Shown here in pieces: positions 45,625 through 57,418 of a stretch of 64,000 nt of DNA; position 1 is the stretch's first letter, and the number at the start of each line of letters is the position of its first letter. The stretch comes from Gonatopus flavifemur (taxonomy: Eukaryota > Arthropoda > Insecta > Hymenoptera > Dryinidae), in assembly GCA_018340375.1 (NCBI GenBank), contig JAFFJZ010000007.1, positions 4,030,001 to 4,094,000 of the forward strand, given 5' to 3'. The notes under the pieces are model-generated. The model did no database searches, was not told the DNA's origin, and was given only the letters and a program-made list of their open reading frames with translations. A program made the translations under genes and the position numbers.

Positions 45625-46767
45625 AATTGAACCCACGGGAAGAAGAACTCGATGAGCGCTCGAACCGCGATAAAAGTATTGTCCAAGCGGTCACGCGGGG
45701 GACCGAAAAAAAAGTCGGAATTTTGGAAAACTAAAAATACTGGGTGATAGGGCTTGAAAAATCAATACGAGTGTTCGTTTACAATGTTTTTCTATGATCA
45801 ATAGTTTTCGAGAAAAAAATTAAAAAGTACCTCTTTTTCTCGGACTAAGAATGAATGTTTTTTCATCTTAAACTCGTTATAACTCGATCAGTTTTCAACG
45901 TATCAAGATGAGTCTTGCAGATTCTGATTCGGAACACTCCCCCGAAGATGACGATCTCGACAAAATTTTCAAAAATTGATGCAAAATTAATGAATTTTCA
46001 ATTTGAAGTGAAAACTTGGTTTTCAACGAAGAGGAAAACTTTGCATTGAAAAAGTGTCAGGGTAAGTATGAGCTACGAAAAACTTCCAGCGACAAAGTTG
46101 TTCGCTAGTGTGCGGACAAACTTTATGGGAAGTTTCAGATCAATTGGACTATTAGTTCGAAAGATACAGCGATTTATCCATCAGCTCGCAACGGAAATTT
46201 CTCATGACTCTACGTCGTTTACCTGCTGAATATGAGGATCCGAATGGAAGGTTGCATTCACTCGATTTCTCAACGTAGATTCATGTTTTTTTGGTCGAAG
46301 CATCCAAATATCCAACTATGTTTGCAAAATTCGTTATACATTGTTTTTTTTATAAACAATTTTCATTCAACGCATCATTGTTCAATCCTTATTCTGCAAG
46401 ATGAAAATTAAAGATTGGACATTTGTGTGCTCTCTCGAACTCAATAGTTTCCGAAACTTATTTCACGATTACTTGGCCAAATCTTATCGGAATGATATAA
46501 ACATTGATATCCAGATTCGATGTGTATTGCCGAAGCTTGTAAAATGATTCGAATGATGAAAACATTTCGTTTTTCAATAATATTTGATAACGAATTAGTG
46601 GCTCTCAGGCTCGTGTTTTCCGAGTTTCAACGACACAAAGTGTCGAGCGAAATGTGAAATTAAGAAAACTTCGAACAATAAAGTTATGCTCTTATGTTTG
46701 AGGAAGTTTTTCTGGAAATTTGAAATTAATCGAACAAAAAATATGGGGTTTATGATTTATGTAAAAC
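45625..46767. repeat. Left 1,143-bp terminal inverted repeat
   Basis: It runs from AATTGAACCC to TTTATGTAAAAC and mirrors 50090-51232. It is rich in short frames but without a recognisable protein. Confidence 0.9.
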
Positions 46768-46965
46768 AAGCGGAGCCGCCGAGCACGCAGGACTTCGGTG
46801 TTGACGAATGGAGACACGTAACATCAAATAAAAACAAATGCCTATATAGTAATTGCAACCGTAAGAATAGAAAACATCGCTCCCTCCGATGTGAGAAAAA
46901 GTGCATAATTCCACATTTTGAACAATTTTATTATTGAATTTATTTTCCGGGTTAGTGTAATAATA

Positions 46966-49061
46966 ATGTCTGATGAAAACAGTTCAAAAACTGGTCGAAA
47001 ACGTACAAGAAATCCGAACAACTGGATAAAGAACAAAAATAAAAAGGCTCAAAATGAGGTTTGTATATTCCGTATATATATTTAGTATAATACAGTGTGC
47101 AATGGAATGGTGCTGTCAACAAATTTCTTAATTTTCCATGCATAACTGAGACATAATACATTTGTATTCTCGCAGTCATCGATGTATAAATATTTCTGTA
47201 TCTAACAGTCATCCAACCCATAGAGCATCGAAGATTTCATTACGACCGCAGAAATCTAACGTTTGAAATATTGGAATATTCTTGTAATATTGCTGCATGC
47301 CGTACTGAGATTTCAAAGTCCTTTCACAAATATTGCAACGTCCGCTAATCTTACATTGCAATACAAGATTTCTGGATTATTTTTGGAATATTTCAAGAAC
47401 ATTTATGAAATATTTCATTGTAATCTTTCTTTTGTAATATATTTGAAACATTGCAAATAGGTAACATTTCAGTTGAAGGATTTTCCATATATTCTTGTGG
47501 AACAATATTGAAATGTAATGAAGATGAAAGAATGAAATACAATCGATACATTTTACTGAAATAATTTTTAAATAGTGTGTTACAGTCGATACAAAATTAT
47601 TACTTAAAAATAATTATTCAATGTTGAGAACTTGGATAGTGTTTGGAATATCGAATTGTATAACGCGATCATTTGGTATTACAGGGACGAGAATATGTTT
47701 CGACTTCTGGGAAATCTATTGCAGCTGAGCAACTCAAACCCGTAAATTCGTGCTGCGTAAAACAGTGTTTCCAAAATATTCCTGTTCAACAACAACAAAA
47801 ATTCCATGACACATTTTGGAACTATGGCAAATATGATTCTCAAAATATTTTCCTCGCTGGATTAATGAAAAAGAGAGCGCCAAATGTTACAGGAAATGCG
47901 CAGAATAAAGTTGTTTTGTGGAATTATTTTTTGCATGCTGAATTCGGTGACATAAAGACTTGTCAAAAATTTTTATGTAATTTATTGAACATAGGACAAG
48001 GGCGATTTACAACTATACAGAAAAAGATATTACATAATGAAACTATCGAAGATAGTCGAGGAAAACATAGAAATCACGTAGTGCGATTGACCGGAGATGT
48101 AAAACAAATGATCCATCAACACTGTTTGTTAATCCCACACTCTGAGTCGCATTATAAACGTCAAGCCGGTCAAACGTCTAGTTTACAATATTTTGATCAT
48201 CCTAATTTAACACTGAAAAAAATATACGCTTCGTTTTTGGAATATTATACAGCGAAAACAGGTTGTGAAAATCCTCCGATTGATTTATCAACCTACTCTC
48301 AATATTTTAATCGTCATTTGAATGCTTCTTTCTCAATACCACGCACTGATGTTTGTAACATGTGTTTTGAACAAGAGCGGCAAAACAATCCTGGTGATGA
48401 GTTCAAACAGCATAAAAAAAGTATAGAAGAGTACAAAATATTGAAGAAGAAAATGTTGGCAGAAGAAAATGTGTTATGTCTTGAATTTGATTTCGGTCAA
48501 AATTTACCTTTGCCGAAAATTCCTGTATCAGATCAGTTCTACAAGAGATTGCTTTGGCTACACGTTTTTGACGTGCATGTCTTCGGTGAACATGGCAGAA
48601 GTCACATGTTCTTTTTTTTAGAAGGAAATTTTGAGAAAGGTGGTAATACTGTGTGCAATTTTATCTTACATGCAATGAAGAAAGAATTGGAGCTTAATTA
48701 TTACAATAAAATTTATTTATTTTCGGATGGTTGCGGTGGTCAGAATGAAAACCGTTTCCTCGTCTCTTTCTTATCATCGTTGGCTCAAGAATTGCAACTT
48801 GAATTTGAACATGTGTATCCAGTTCGTGGACATTCATACTGCTTTTGCGATCGGAATTTCGGAGTATATGGCAAAAAAAAGAAACAACTTGAAACTATTG
48901 AAACGGATGAAGACTACATTGATCTCATAGAAAGTGCAAGAAATCCACCATTTAAAATTGTCAGAGAAGTAGATTGCCCAGTCCGAGATTATGAGGTTCT
49001 GTTACAGGAAAATGTCAAAGATATTAAGAATCTGCAAATCAGCGAAGCAGTGCGGATTTAA
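46966..49061 (+). CDS. DDE-like transposase of the long-TIR element, two exons
   Basis: Exon 1 (46966-47058) starts MSDENSSKTGRKRTRNPNNW and ends at a GAG/GTTTGT donor. Exon 2 (47685-49061) follows a TTACAG acceptor in phase 0 with GREYVSTSGK. Together they give 489 residues. A basic N-terminus leads to a Cys pair (VCNMCFEQE), then LEFDFGQNLPLPKIP, LFSDGCGGQNENRF and PVRGHSYCFCDRNFG. The two aspartates with GCGGQN and the H-S-Y-x-x-x-D block match a transposon-associated domain of insect and cnidarian proteins that I recall as DUF7869. The frame ends at a TAA (49059), yet the same frame continues as coding-like sequence for 81 codons to 49307 (YFPNGQINIFQSYNGEPKIH onward), so the TAA is probably a nonsense mutation. 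Position between equal terminal repeats makes it the element's transposase. Confidence 0.8.
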
Positions 49062-49307
49062 TATTTTCCTAACGGTCAAATCAATATATTCCAAAGTTAC
49101 AATGGAGAACCAAAAATTCATATCATCAAATCATCAGTGAGTTTGGATGCATTATGCAAATCACCACCAGCTGCTCCAACTGGCATAAGTGCAGAGAAGA
49201 TGGAAGATTTACAAACTTTATTAAAATATTTGAGTTCAAGAGGTGTAAAATTTTTTGAAAGCTTATTTTCGAAAATATCAATTAGAAAACCTAAAAATAA
49301 AGAATAA
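49062..49307 (+). pseudogene. Transposase C-terminus beyond a nonsense codon
   Basis: This is in frame with 46966-49061 and separated only by TAA. The 81 codons end KISIRKPKNKE and a natural-looking TAA, followed by A+T-rich sequence. Coding-like composition and continuity of frame support its having been part of the same protein. Confidence 0.65.
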
Positions 49308-49431
49308 TTATTCACTCTAATGATATAATTTATTTTTTTTGTTCAAAATATATTGTATGCAGTTTGAATCGTTTATTCACATGAATTTTTGACAGTGTAT
49401 TGTGTCCAAGGGGGGCAATTTTGGTTCATTA

Positions 49432-49720
49432 CACGGAGAAAAAAGATTTCGCTATCTGAATGAATCCGTCTTCGCTAAGTGGATTGAATAGAAAGTCGCT
49501 GTATTAACGAACCAATGCGCTGGATTCACGAACTGATTCGCTGTTTTTACGTATTGATTCGTTATAATTATCAGTCCTTCGCAGGTCTTGCGAAGCTTGA
49601 TTCGTTGAGAATATCATTGGCGTTTATTTCAGCAAACTTGCTTGCTGTCCGTATAATAACGAGCGAATTTCGCTGGAACAGTGAAATTCTTGCTATTCCA
49701 GCGAATCTTTTTTCTCCGTG
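49432..49720. mobile_element. CACGGAGAAAAAAGATT MITE with TA duplication
   Basis: The ends are CACGGAGAAAAAAGATTTCG and CGAATCTTTTTTCTCCGTG, with TA at both sides. The interior repeats AGCGAA/TTCGCT words. It is nested in the long-TIR transposon, between the gene and the right arm. Confidence 0.85.
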
Positions 49721-49832
49721 TACCCTCACAACACAACTGCTTTCAGTTACCTTTCGATACCTTTCTGAAACGTGTAACACTTTTCAGAAAGGTATCGAAA
49801 GGTAACGGAAAGCAGTTGTGCTGTTAGGGTAA
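49721..49832. mobile_element. Short hairpin MITE (TACCCTCACAACAC ends)
   Basis: A 112-bp palindrome with arms ACAACTGCTTTC and CCTTTCGATACCTTTCTGAA pairing with their inverses. It abuts the previous element. Confidence 0.75.
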
Positions 49833-50089
49833 CATTGAATTCGAATTAAATGTGTCCGAATTCAATTCGACAATCATGTCTATAAACAATTCAAAGTTCA
49901 CTAGCATTTCCAAATCATTTATGACTGAAGAAAAAGTACAGATAATGAACTTTTATCACGAGGTTTGTATGTGTCATATATGATGTGAATGATATCCAAA
50001 CACGTTGCATGAGACATTTTAAACTTGTCTGAAATATATTTCAAGACATGAATATGATGTTATACAGGACCCGTTCATAAGACGAGATC

Positions 50090-51232
50090 GTTTTACATAA
50101 ATCATAAACCCCATATTTTTTGTTCGATTAATTTCAAATTTCCAGAAAAACTTCCTCAAACATAAGAGCATAACTTTATCGTTCGAAGTTTTCTTAATTT
50201 CACATTTCGCTCGACACTTTGTGTCGTTGAAACTCGGAAAACACGAGCCTGAGAGCCACTAATTCGTTATCAAATATTATTGAAAAACGAAATGTTTTCA
50301 TCATTCGAATCATTTTACAAGCTTCGGCAATACACATCGAATCTGGATATCAATGTTTATATCATTCCGATAAGATTTGGCCAAGTAATCGTGAAATAAG
50401 TTTCGGAAACTATTGAGTTCGAGAGAGCACACAAATGTCCAATCTTTAATTTTCATCTTGCAGAATAAGGATTGAACAATGATGCGTTGAATGAAAATTG
50501 TTTATAAAAAAAACAATGTATAACGAATTTTGCAAACATAGTTGGATATTTGGATGCTTCGACCAAAAAAACATGAATCCACGTTGAGAAATCGAGTGAA
50601 TGCAACCTTTCATTCGGATCCTCATATTCAGCAGGTAAACGACGTAGAGTCATGAGAAATTTCCGTTGCGATCTGATGGATAAATTGCTGTATCTTTCGA
50701 ACTAATAGTCCAATTGATCTGAAACTTCCCATAAAGTTTGTCCGCACACTAGCGAACAACTTTGTCGCTGGAAGTTTTTCGTAGCTCATACTTACCCTGA
50801 CACTTTTTCAATGCAAAGTTTTCCTCTTCGTTGAAAACCAAGTTTTCACTTCAAATTGAAAATTCATTAATTTTGCATCAATTTTTGAAAATTTTGTCGA
50901 GATCGTCATCTTCGGGGGAGTGTTCCGAATCAGAATCTGCAAGACTCATCTTGATACGTTGAAAACTGATCGAGTTATAACGAGTTTAAGATGAAAAAAC
51001 ATTCATTTTTAGTCCGAGAAAAAGAGGTACTTTTTAATTTTTTTCTCGAAAACTATTGATCATAGAAAAACATTGTAAACGAACACTCGTATTGATTTTT
51101 CAAGCCCTATCACCCAGTATTTTTAGTTTTCCAAAATTCCGACTTTTTTTTCGGTCCCCCACGTGACCGCTTGGACAATACTTTTACCGCGGTTCGAGCG
51201 CTCGTCGAGTTCTTCTTCCCGTGGGTTCAATT
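50090..51232. repeat. Right 1,143-bp terminal inverted repeat
   Basis: It runs from GTTTTACATAAA to GGGTTCAATT and is the reverse complement of 45625-46767. Confidence 0.9.
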
Positions 51233-51762
51233 TAGGGATGGACAGCAATATTTCCACGCTCCATTCGTGTTCAATAATGACTCCCTACTGTTTTGGATTC
51301 TCACTGGTGTGCAGTTGTCATATCGTCGACCAGCTTCTGCAGTGTTCGAAGGCAAAAAGCTCACACGAGAAGATAGAAATTCTAATTTTTTCCAACATTT
51401 GATCCCAGATTTTGATTCAGCACCCCCTAAAAACCTATAGAATCTATGTTTCGTATAAATCTGTCTACAAATGTGAAGATGACCCAATTCACGCCCGCGA
51501 TATTGGTTCCGCCGTCTTGGATTAGTTTTCTGACTCCGGATTTGGATTCACCACTCTCGAAAACATCTCAAACTCGTGTTTGATATGAATCTGTCCATAA
51601 ATGCGGAAACGATTGAATTCACGTTCGCTTTATTGGAACCGCCATCTTGAATGCTTCGTTTGACATCAGATTCGGGTTCAGCATCCTCGATAACCGCTGG
51701 AACTCATCTTCCATATGAATCTGAGCACAATTGCAAAAATGATAAATTCATTTTCGCTATAT

Positions 51763-51978
51763 CCCAGATAACATGTAGGCTTGCCATAACCCTGTCACAC
51801 TTGTCATTCGATTGTTTTTGGCTTGTTATTGACAACCTTGTCAGTGTAAGGTTGCTACAGCCCTGCTGCAAAGGTTTTGTAAGCTTGTACCCTTGTCGTG
51901 TGTCAACTAGGAGGCTCATATCAACCTTGTCACAAGCTTGCCTGACAACATTGCAGCAAGGTTAAATTGCTATCTGGG
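51763..51978. mobile_element. CCCAGATA-type MITE
   Basis: The ends are CCCAGATAACATG and GCTATCTGGG. The interior holds ACCTTGTCA/TGACAAGG words. A decayed relative lies at about 10360-10554. Confidence 0.75.
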
Positions 51979-51980
51979 AT

Positions 51981-52086
51981 CCCACATAGCACAAATGTCT
52001 CAGTAATATCTCCAGAATATTCTGGAGACATTGTAATATTGTCAGAATGTTCTGGAGATATTACTGAGACATTTGTGCTATATGGG
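51981..52086. mobile_element. CCCACATAGC-type short hairpin MITE
   Basis: A 106-bp palindrome: CCCACATAGCACAAATGTCT at the left and AGACATTTGTGCTATATGGG at the right, with GTAATATCTCCAGAA paired inside. It abuts the preceding element. Confidence 0.85.
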
Positions 52087-53100
52087 ATTGGATCCGTCAT
52101 CTCGAATTCGTTTTCTGACGTCAAATTTGAATCCCGCACCCTCGAAAACCCCTAAAACCGATGTTCCATATACATCTGTCTATAAATGCAAAAATCTCTG
52201 AATTCACGTCCGCGATATTGAGATCCACCACGATGGATTTGTTCTCTGACTTTAGATTTTGATTCAGCACCCTTGGAAATCCCTAAAACCTGTGTTCCAT
52301 AAGGACCCAGCCATGAATGCCAAAACTGCTGAATACACGTCCGGCATTTTGAATCCGCCATTCTAAGTTCGTTTCATGACATCAGATTTGTTTTCCTCAT
52401 CCTCAAAAACACCTAGAACTCATGTTCCATAAAAATATGCCCATGAATTCCAACACGACCAAACTCACGTCCGCTGCATTGGGTCCGTAATTTTGAATTC
52501 ATTTTTCGACGTCAGATTCGGATCACGCATCCTCGAAAATCTCTAGACTCCATTTTCCATGATAATCTGTCCATGAATCTCAAAATGATTAAATTTACGT
52601 CCACCATATTGAATTCGCCATCTTGGATTCTTTTTTTACTCTAGATTTGTATTCTACACCCTCGAAAACCTCCAGGACCCATGTTTCATGAAAATCCGTT
52701 CATAAACACAATCATGCTTTTATTCAAGTCCACCATATTGGACCCGCCATTTTGAATGAATTCTTTGACGTCACATTTGGATTCCTCATCCTCAAGAACC
52801 CCTAGGATTCGTGTTTCCTAAAAATCTGCCCATGAATGCCAAAACGACTAAATCAATCTCTCCATATTGGATCTGCTATCTTGAATCCATTTTTTAACGT
52901 CATATTCGGATCACGCATCCTCGAAAATCTCTAGACTCCATTTTCCATGATAATCTGTCCATGAATCTCAAAATGATTAAATTTACGTCCAGCATATTGG
53001 ATCCACCATCTTGAATCCGTTTCTGGACATTAGATTTGGATTCATATTCCTCAAAAACCCCTAGAACCCATGTTTCATAAAAATCCGTGTATGCAAGCCA

Positions 53101-54269
53101 GAATAACAAAGGTGTAAATATCGCGGAGGAAACGAGTTACATATATATGTATACAGCGGAGAAAATCTCCGAGATCGCCTGTTATCACAAAAAAATGATG
53201 AAAAAATATAAGGACCCGTCCGATTGCAATAAGAATCAAATGGTCGTCGGGAAAGGGTTTGAAGAAGGTTCTGTATAAATTCAATCCAACTTGGTCCACT
53301 CGGTCCACATATATCCCAAATACAGACAAAGCGACAAACAGACACACAAACAACCCCGCAGATTATCAATCAGTATTGCATGAAATGAATAACTATCCAA
53401 CTCCCAATTAGATTACTCAAATATTTCAGAAAATACGGTCAGAGGGTACGATAGCGGGTACAATAGACACTCCGTGCTTGGTACACTACGTATACCGATG
53501 AGTGCCTCAAAATCAGGAAAAAATTGCAAGAAATGTTCCACAAGTATACAAAACTCAAATACTTTCCGGAGATTTTGTGAAGCGTGATTGGTTTTCTTTC
53601 ATGTCAGACGAAAGAATTAAGCGTGTAACTATGTTTCAACTGTGCTAGAAAAAACAAGCAAGAGCAGACCAAAAAGAGCGTGAATGAGGTTGGGAGTTGG
53701 CGCAGGAATAAAACCTTTCATGAGCAGTGGTTCTCTTTTGATTATATGAAGAAGGGCAGAAGCGGATTCGTAATAGAATGAATTCCAACCGCAAGAGTTG
53801 AGTTCTTGAACGAACGAGCCATGAAAAGATGTGAAGGAGGGGTAGTTGTAGGTGGTTGGTGGCTCATGAATCGATGTCTACGTTCTTGCCTTGTTTTTTA
53901 CTCACTCACTCGTTCTTTCGTTCACGCATTCATTTGCAATATGAAACCGGCACATTCGCACCACCCTCCAATGAGCGACCTGGTGAATTATCACGGAGGA
54001 AGAAATAGACAAATCGATTGATTCAGTGACAGATATATTAAAAAAATTGTCAATCATCTGTAAACTCATTGCCACTCAATGTTTTGTATGAAATATAAAA
54101 AAAAGAAGAGGAGAGTGATCAGGAGAAGAGAAACTGTCATGAAGATTATTCTCAATAACATTCTGTAAAATGGAATATGTTTCGAGATTTATAATTGATC
54201 CTCAATCATAAGGATCCTGGATGAAATAATGTTCAAGAACTAGAGAGCTGTAGCTAAAATTGAATTCTA
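53101..54269. other. No gene recognised
   Basis: Short overlapping frames occur on both strands (53061-53369 and 53806-54021), with no domain or splice pattern I can defend. There are no paired element ends. Confidence 0.4.
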
Positions 54270-55096
54270 CACAGTTGGAAATTTTGTGTTAAATTCAACA
54301 CATTTCACATGTCCCAAACGATCCACACATATTTTTGTGTCGATATCACATAATGTATTTGTGTTAGCTAATAACTCAAGCTCGATGTAAATAATATAAC
54401 ACAAAAGGATGTTGATAAAATTTTGATTGGAATTTCCGATCGTGTAAATTCAACAGATAAGTACTGTCAAATGAAATCCAAAATAAGGAATAAATCAACA
54501 GTTTACAAGTGTAATTTATGGATTTTTTTACATTAATCAAATGTGAAAATCACACTTCTTTCGTGTTGAAACAATGCATAAGAATAAATTGAAAAAAAAC
54601 AGTACTCAAATGAGCATTGAACATGGATCGTCGGAACTAAATGTTGAAGCTGTATCACTCAAGCCACTGCCGGTCCTTTGATTGAGTGTACTTTCTTTGC
54701 GTATATCGACTCGCACTCTACCTTCAAATTCACATATCTAGAAAACGAATTTCCATTACAATGAAAGCTAAAACCAAAATGCATGAACAGTTCTTCCGAC
54801 GACTACTAAAGTTACACGTACATAGAAGTTTCATACAAAAATAGCTCCCACCACTGGCGATCTCCCCTTGGTAGTTGAGAACAACACAATTTTTATGTTC
54901 AATCTTGAGTTGAATAACATTTGTGTCATTTTGACACTTTTTTTCACTTGTTTGAATGATTTCACATTATAAATCAGTTGAGACCTGATTACACAAGGAC
55001 TGTCTGTAGAAGTTACACGTGGTTGTGTTGAATATTTAACAGAAAATTCATGACACACGGATTTTTTAACACATTTACACAAAATTTTCAACTGTG
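54270..55096. mobile_element. CACAGTTGGAAATTTTGTG element with TA duplication
   Basis: The ends are CACAGTTGGAAATTTTGTGT and ACACAAAATTTTCAACTGTG, flanked by TA. The interior repeats TGTGTTGAA/TTCAACACA words. There is no transposase. Fragments of the same family are at about 9150-9250 and 9770-9930. Confidence 0.82.
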
Positions 55097-55348
55097 TATG
55101 GAAACATCCATGGGATGGGTTGGGAATCCCAAAGCATGCAGACAATGGAAATTTTATTGAACACATGCGCCGATGTTAACGACACATTCTTCTTGAGTCA
55201 ATCTTTTATATTCCATGATCACATGCGTTATGGAAATATTTTATCTTTAGCGTGTGAAGAGCAGGAGTATTTTTTTATGTATGTATGTGAATATCATGGA
55301 AAAAATTTGTTCAAGATTGCTAAGGCTTAACTCAGGGAATGAAAGACA

Positions 55349-55604
55349 CACTGTAAAAAAAAACTGGAAATTTACTGCGCAACTGGACTGGAAGTTTCCA
55401 GTGCTAGTATTGGAATATAGATATTCCAGTACATGTACAGAGATGAGGGTGGTTCTTATCTTATATATAAATAGTGTTTTTTTGTTGTCAACAAACAAGT
55501 TTTCTGTACGGCCCACCCTATCATTTTGTTCTACATCATGAAGGAGTGCTACAATATTTTTTACATAATTTTCAAAAGAGATTTGGGGGGTCCTCACGGC
55601 GTTT
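55349..55604 (-). repeat. Inverted copy of the loop segment 56530-56830
   Basis: It begins CACTGTAAAAAAAAACTGG and includes CAACAAACAAGTTTTCTGTA, AAGGAGTGCTACAATATTTT and GGGGGGTCCTCACGGCG. All recur in reverse at 56530-56830. It sits directly outside the left arm of the palindromic element. Confidence 0.8.
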
Positions 55605-55944
55605 CACTGTAAAAAAATTTCACCGGAAAATTCCAGTACATGTACTGGAAGTCATTAACCTGTACATGTACCGGAAAATTTCAGCACATTTGTACTGCAA
55701 AAATTCAGTGCAAACGTTATGGAATTCCCGCATCAAAACTGGAAATTTTCTGAGCCTCGGTACTGGAATTTTTCAGTACACGAGCTGGACTTTTCCAGGA
55801 CATGTACTGGAAAATTAATGCTGAAAATATCCATGAAAATTGAAAAAAAATTGCTCACGCAAAGTGACTTTGCAGGGTCCTTGTGTTCCAAGATGATTGA
55901 GAAACTTTTGATCGTTCATTTGGATGGACAGAAACTCATGTCTA

Positions 55945-56030
55945 CCTAACAGGATTTGAACCCACACTTTTCTACCTGCCTACCAACTGAAACCTAAGAC
56001 CTAACCGATGAGCTATAGCGCGACATGTTG
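55945..56030 (-). mobile_element. tRNA-like head in left arm
   Basis: On the - strand TATAGCTCATCGGTTAG (A box) is followed by GGGTTCAAATCC (B box, 55963-55952). The same module is at 59150-59240 in the right arm. This is a tRNA-derived segment captured by the element, not a working tRNA gene, since no acceptor stem is evident. Confidence 0.6.
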
Positions 56031-57418
56031 GAAGGCCAGCTTGGGTTACTACATATGCTTCATATCTAGAACACAAGAGGATAAGTCTTGGAAAAACCTC
56101 ATATATCAATTTCATTGGCTACAATTACAATTGTTATTCAAAATCTCAATCAGGAAATTTTTAATATAAAGACTTGAAATTTTTCCTGCCAGAAATGACG
56201 AAGTCCAATAGAAGTGGAAAATTCCATCACACGACCTGAAAATTGCAGTTCAAAACCTGTATAATTCAATTGCATAGTAACTGGAAAATTCCATCACAAA
56301 ACCTGAGAATTGCAGTTAAAAACCTGTATAATTCCAGTATACCAACGATTAGGTTTTTTTTTCTAAATTCCAAATTTTTTCTCAAGTCCTTTTTGAGGGA
56401 ATATTTTTTTTTGGTGCACAAGAACTATAAAATTGTAGTACGAGCCGGTAAAATTTTCGCGAAATCATGGCAAAATTTCAGTACATCATCTCAAACTTGA
56501 AAATTCCAGTACAATGACTGAATTTTCAGTTATGCTTGGTAAATTTTCAGTAACGTAACAACAAAATCTCTGTACATGTACTGGAATATCCATATTCCAG
56601 TACTAGCACTGGAAATTTCCAGTCCAGTTGCACAGTAAATTTCCAGTTTTTTTTTACAGTGTTTAAACTGGCGTTTCAAAACGCCGTGAGGACCCCCCAA
56701 ATCTCTTTTGAAAATTATGTAAAAAATATTGTAGCACTCCTTCATGATGTAGAACAAAATGATAGGGTGGGCCGTACAGAAAACTTGTTTGTTGACAACA
56801 AAAAAATCAAAAAGCACTATTTATATATAAAATAAGAGGCACCCTAACAGAGATTTTGTTGGTACGGTACTGAAAATTCACCAAGCATAACTGAAAATTC
56901 AGCCCTTGTACTGGAATTTTCAAGTTTGGGATTTTATACTGAAATTTTGCCATGATTTCGCGGAAATTGTACTGGCTTGTACTACAATTTTATAGTTCTT
57001 GTGCACCAGAAAAAAGTATCCCCTCAAAAAGGACTTGGGAAAAATTTCGACTTCAGAAAAAAAACATAATCGTCGATATATTGGAATTATACAGGTTTTC
57101 AACTGCAATTCTCAGGTTTTGTGATGGAATTTTCCAGTTGCTGTGCAATTGAATTATACAGGTTTTGAACTGCAATTTTCAGGTTGTGTGATGGAATTTT
57201 CCAGTTGCTATGCAATGGAATTTCCCAGTTATGCTGGAATTTAATCACTGTTGTACTGAAATTTTCCACTTCTATTGGACTTCGTCATTTCTGGCAGGGA
57301 AAATTTCAAGTCTTTATATTAAAAATTTCCTGATTGAGATTTTGAATAATAATTGTAATTGTAGCGAATATAATTGATATATGAGGTTTTTCGAAGACTT
57401 ATTTTCTTGTGTATTCTA

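Larger units (their letters stand above)
45625..51232 (+). mobile_element. DNA transposon with 1,143-bp terminal inverted repeats
   Basis: The left arm 45625-46767 and right arm 50090-51232 are inverted copies of exactly equal length, starting AATTGAACCCACGGGAAGAA. In the stretches I compared they differ only by scattered single bases. Between them lies a two-exon transposase gene on the + strand and two small nested MITEs (49432-49720 and 49721-49832). Total length is 5,608 bp. I could not settle a target duplication: flanks are GGCGT on the left and TAGGG on the right. The ORFs inside the arms (46686-46937, 50453-50653, 51163-51440) are mirrored or arm sequence. Confidence 0.88.
51480..53100 (+). 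repeat. Tandem array of ~130-bp GCCATNTTGAATT units
   Basis: About ten units each carry the sequence order CATCCTCGAAAACC, CTAGAACCCATGTT, CATGAATG, then CCATATTGGATCCGCCATCT and TTTTCTGACGTCAGATT. Cores lie near 51508, 51640, 52090, 52212, 52352, 52485, 52613, 52742, 52870 and 53004. Two MITEs interrupt it (51763-52086). The CCATATTGGATCCGCCAT core is shared with the subterminal arrays of the RAG-like transposon. ORFs crossing it are repeat translations. Confidence 0.88.

Noticed and set aside
53061..53369. Two overlapping - strand frames with hydrophobic stretches
   Set aside because: They share the same DNA in different frames, begin inside the repeat array and have no recognisable motif.
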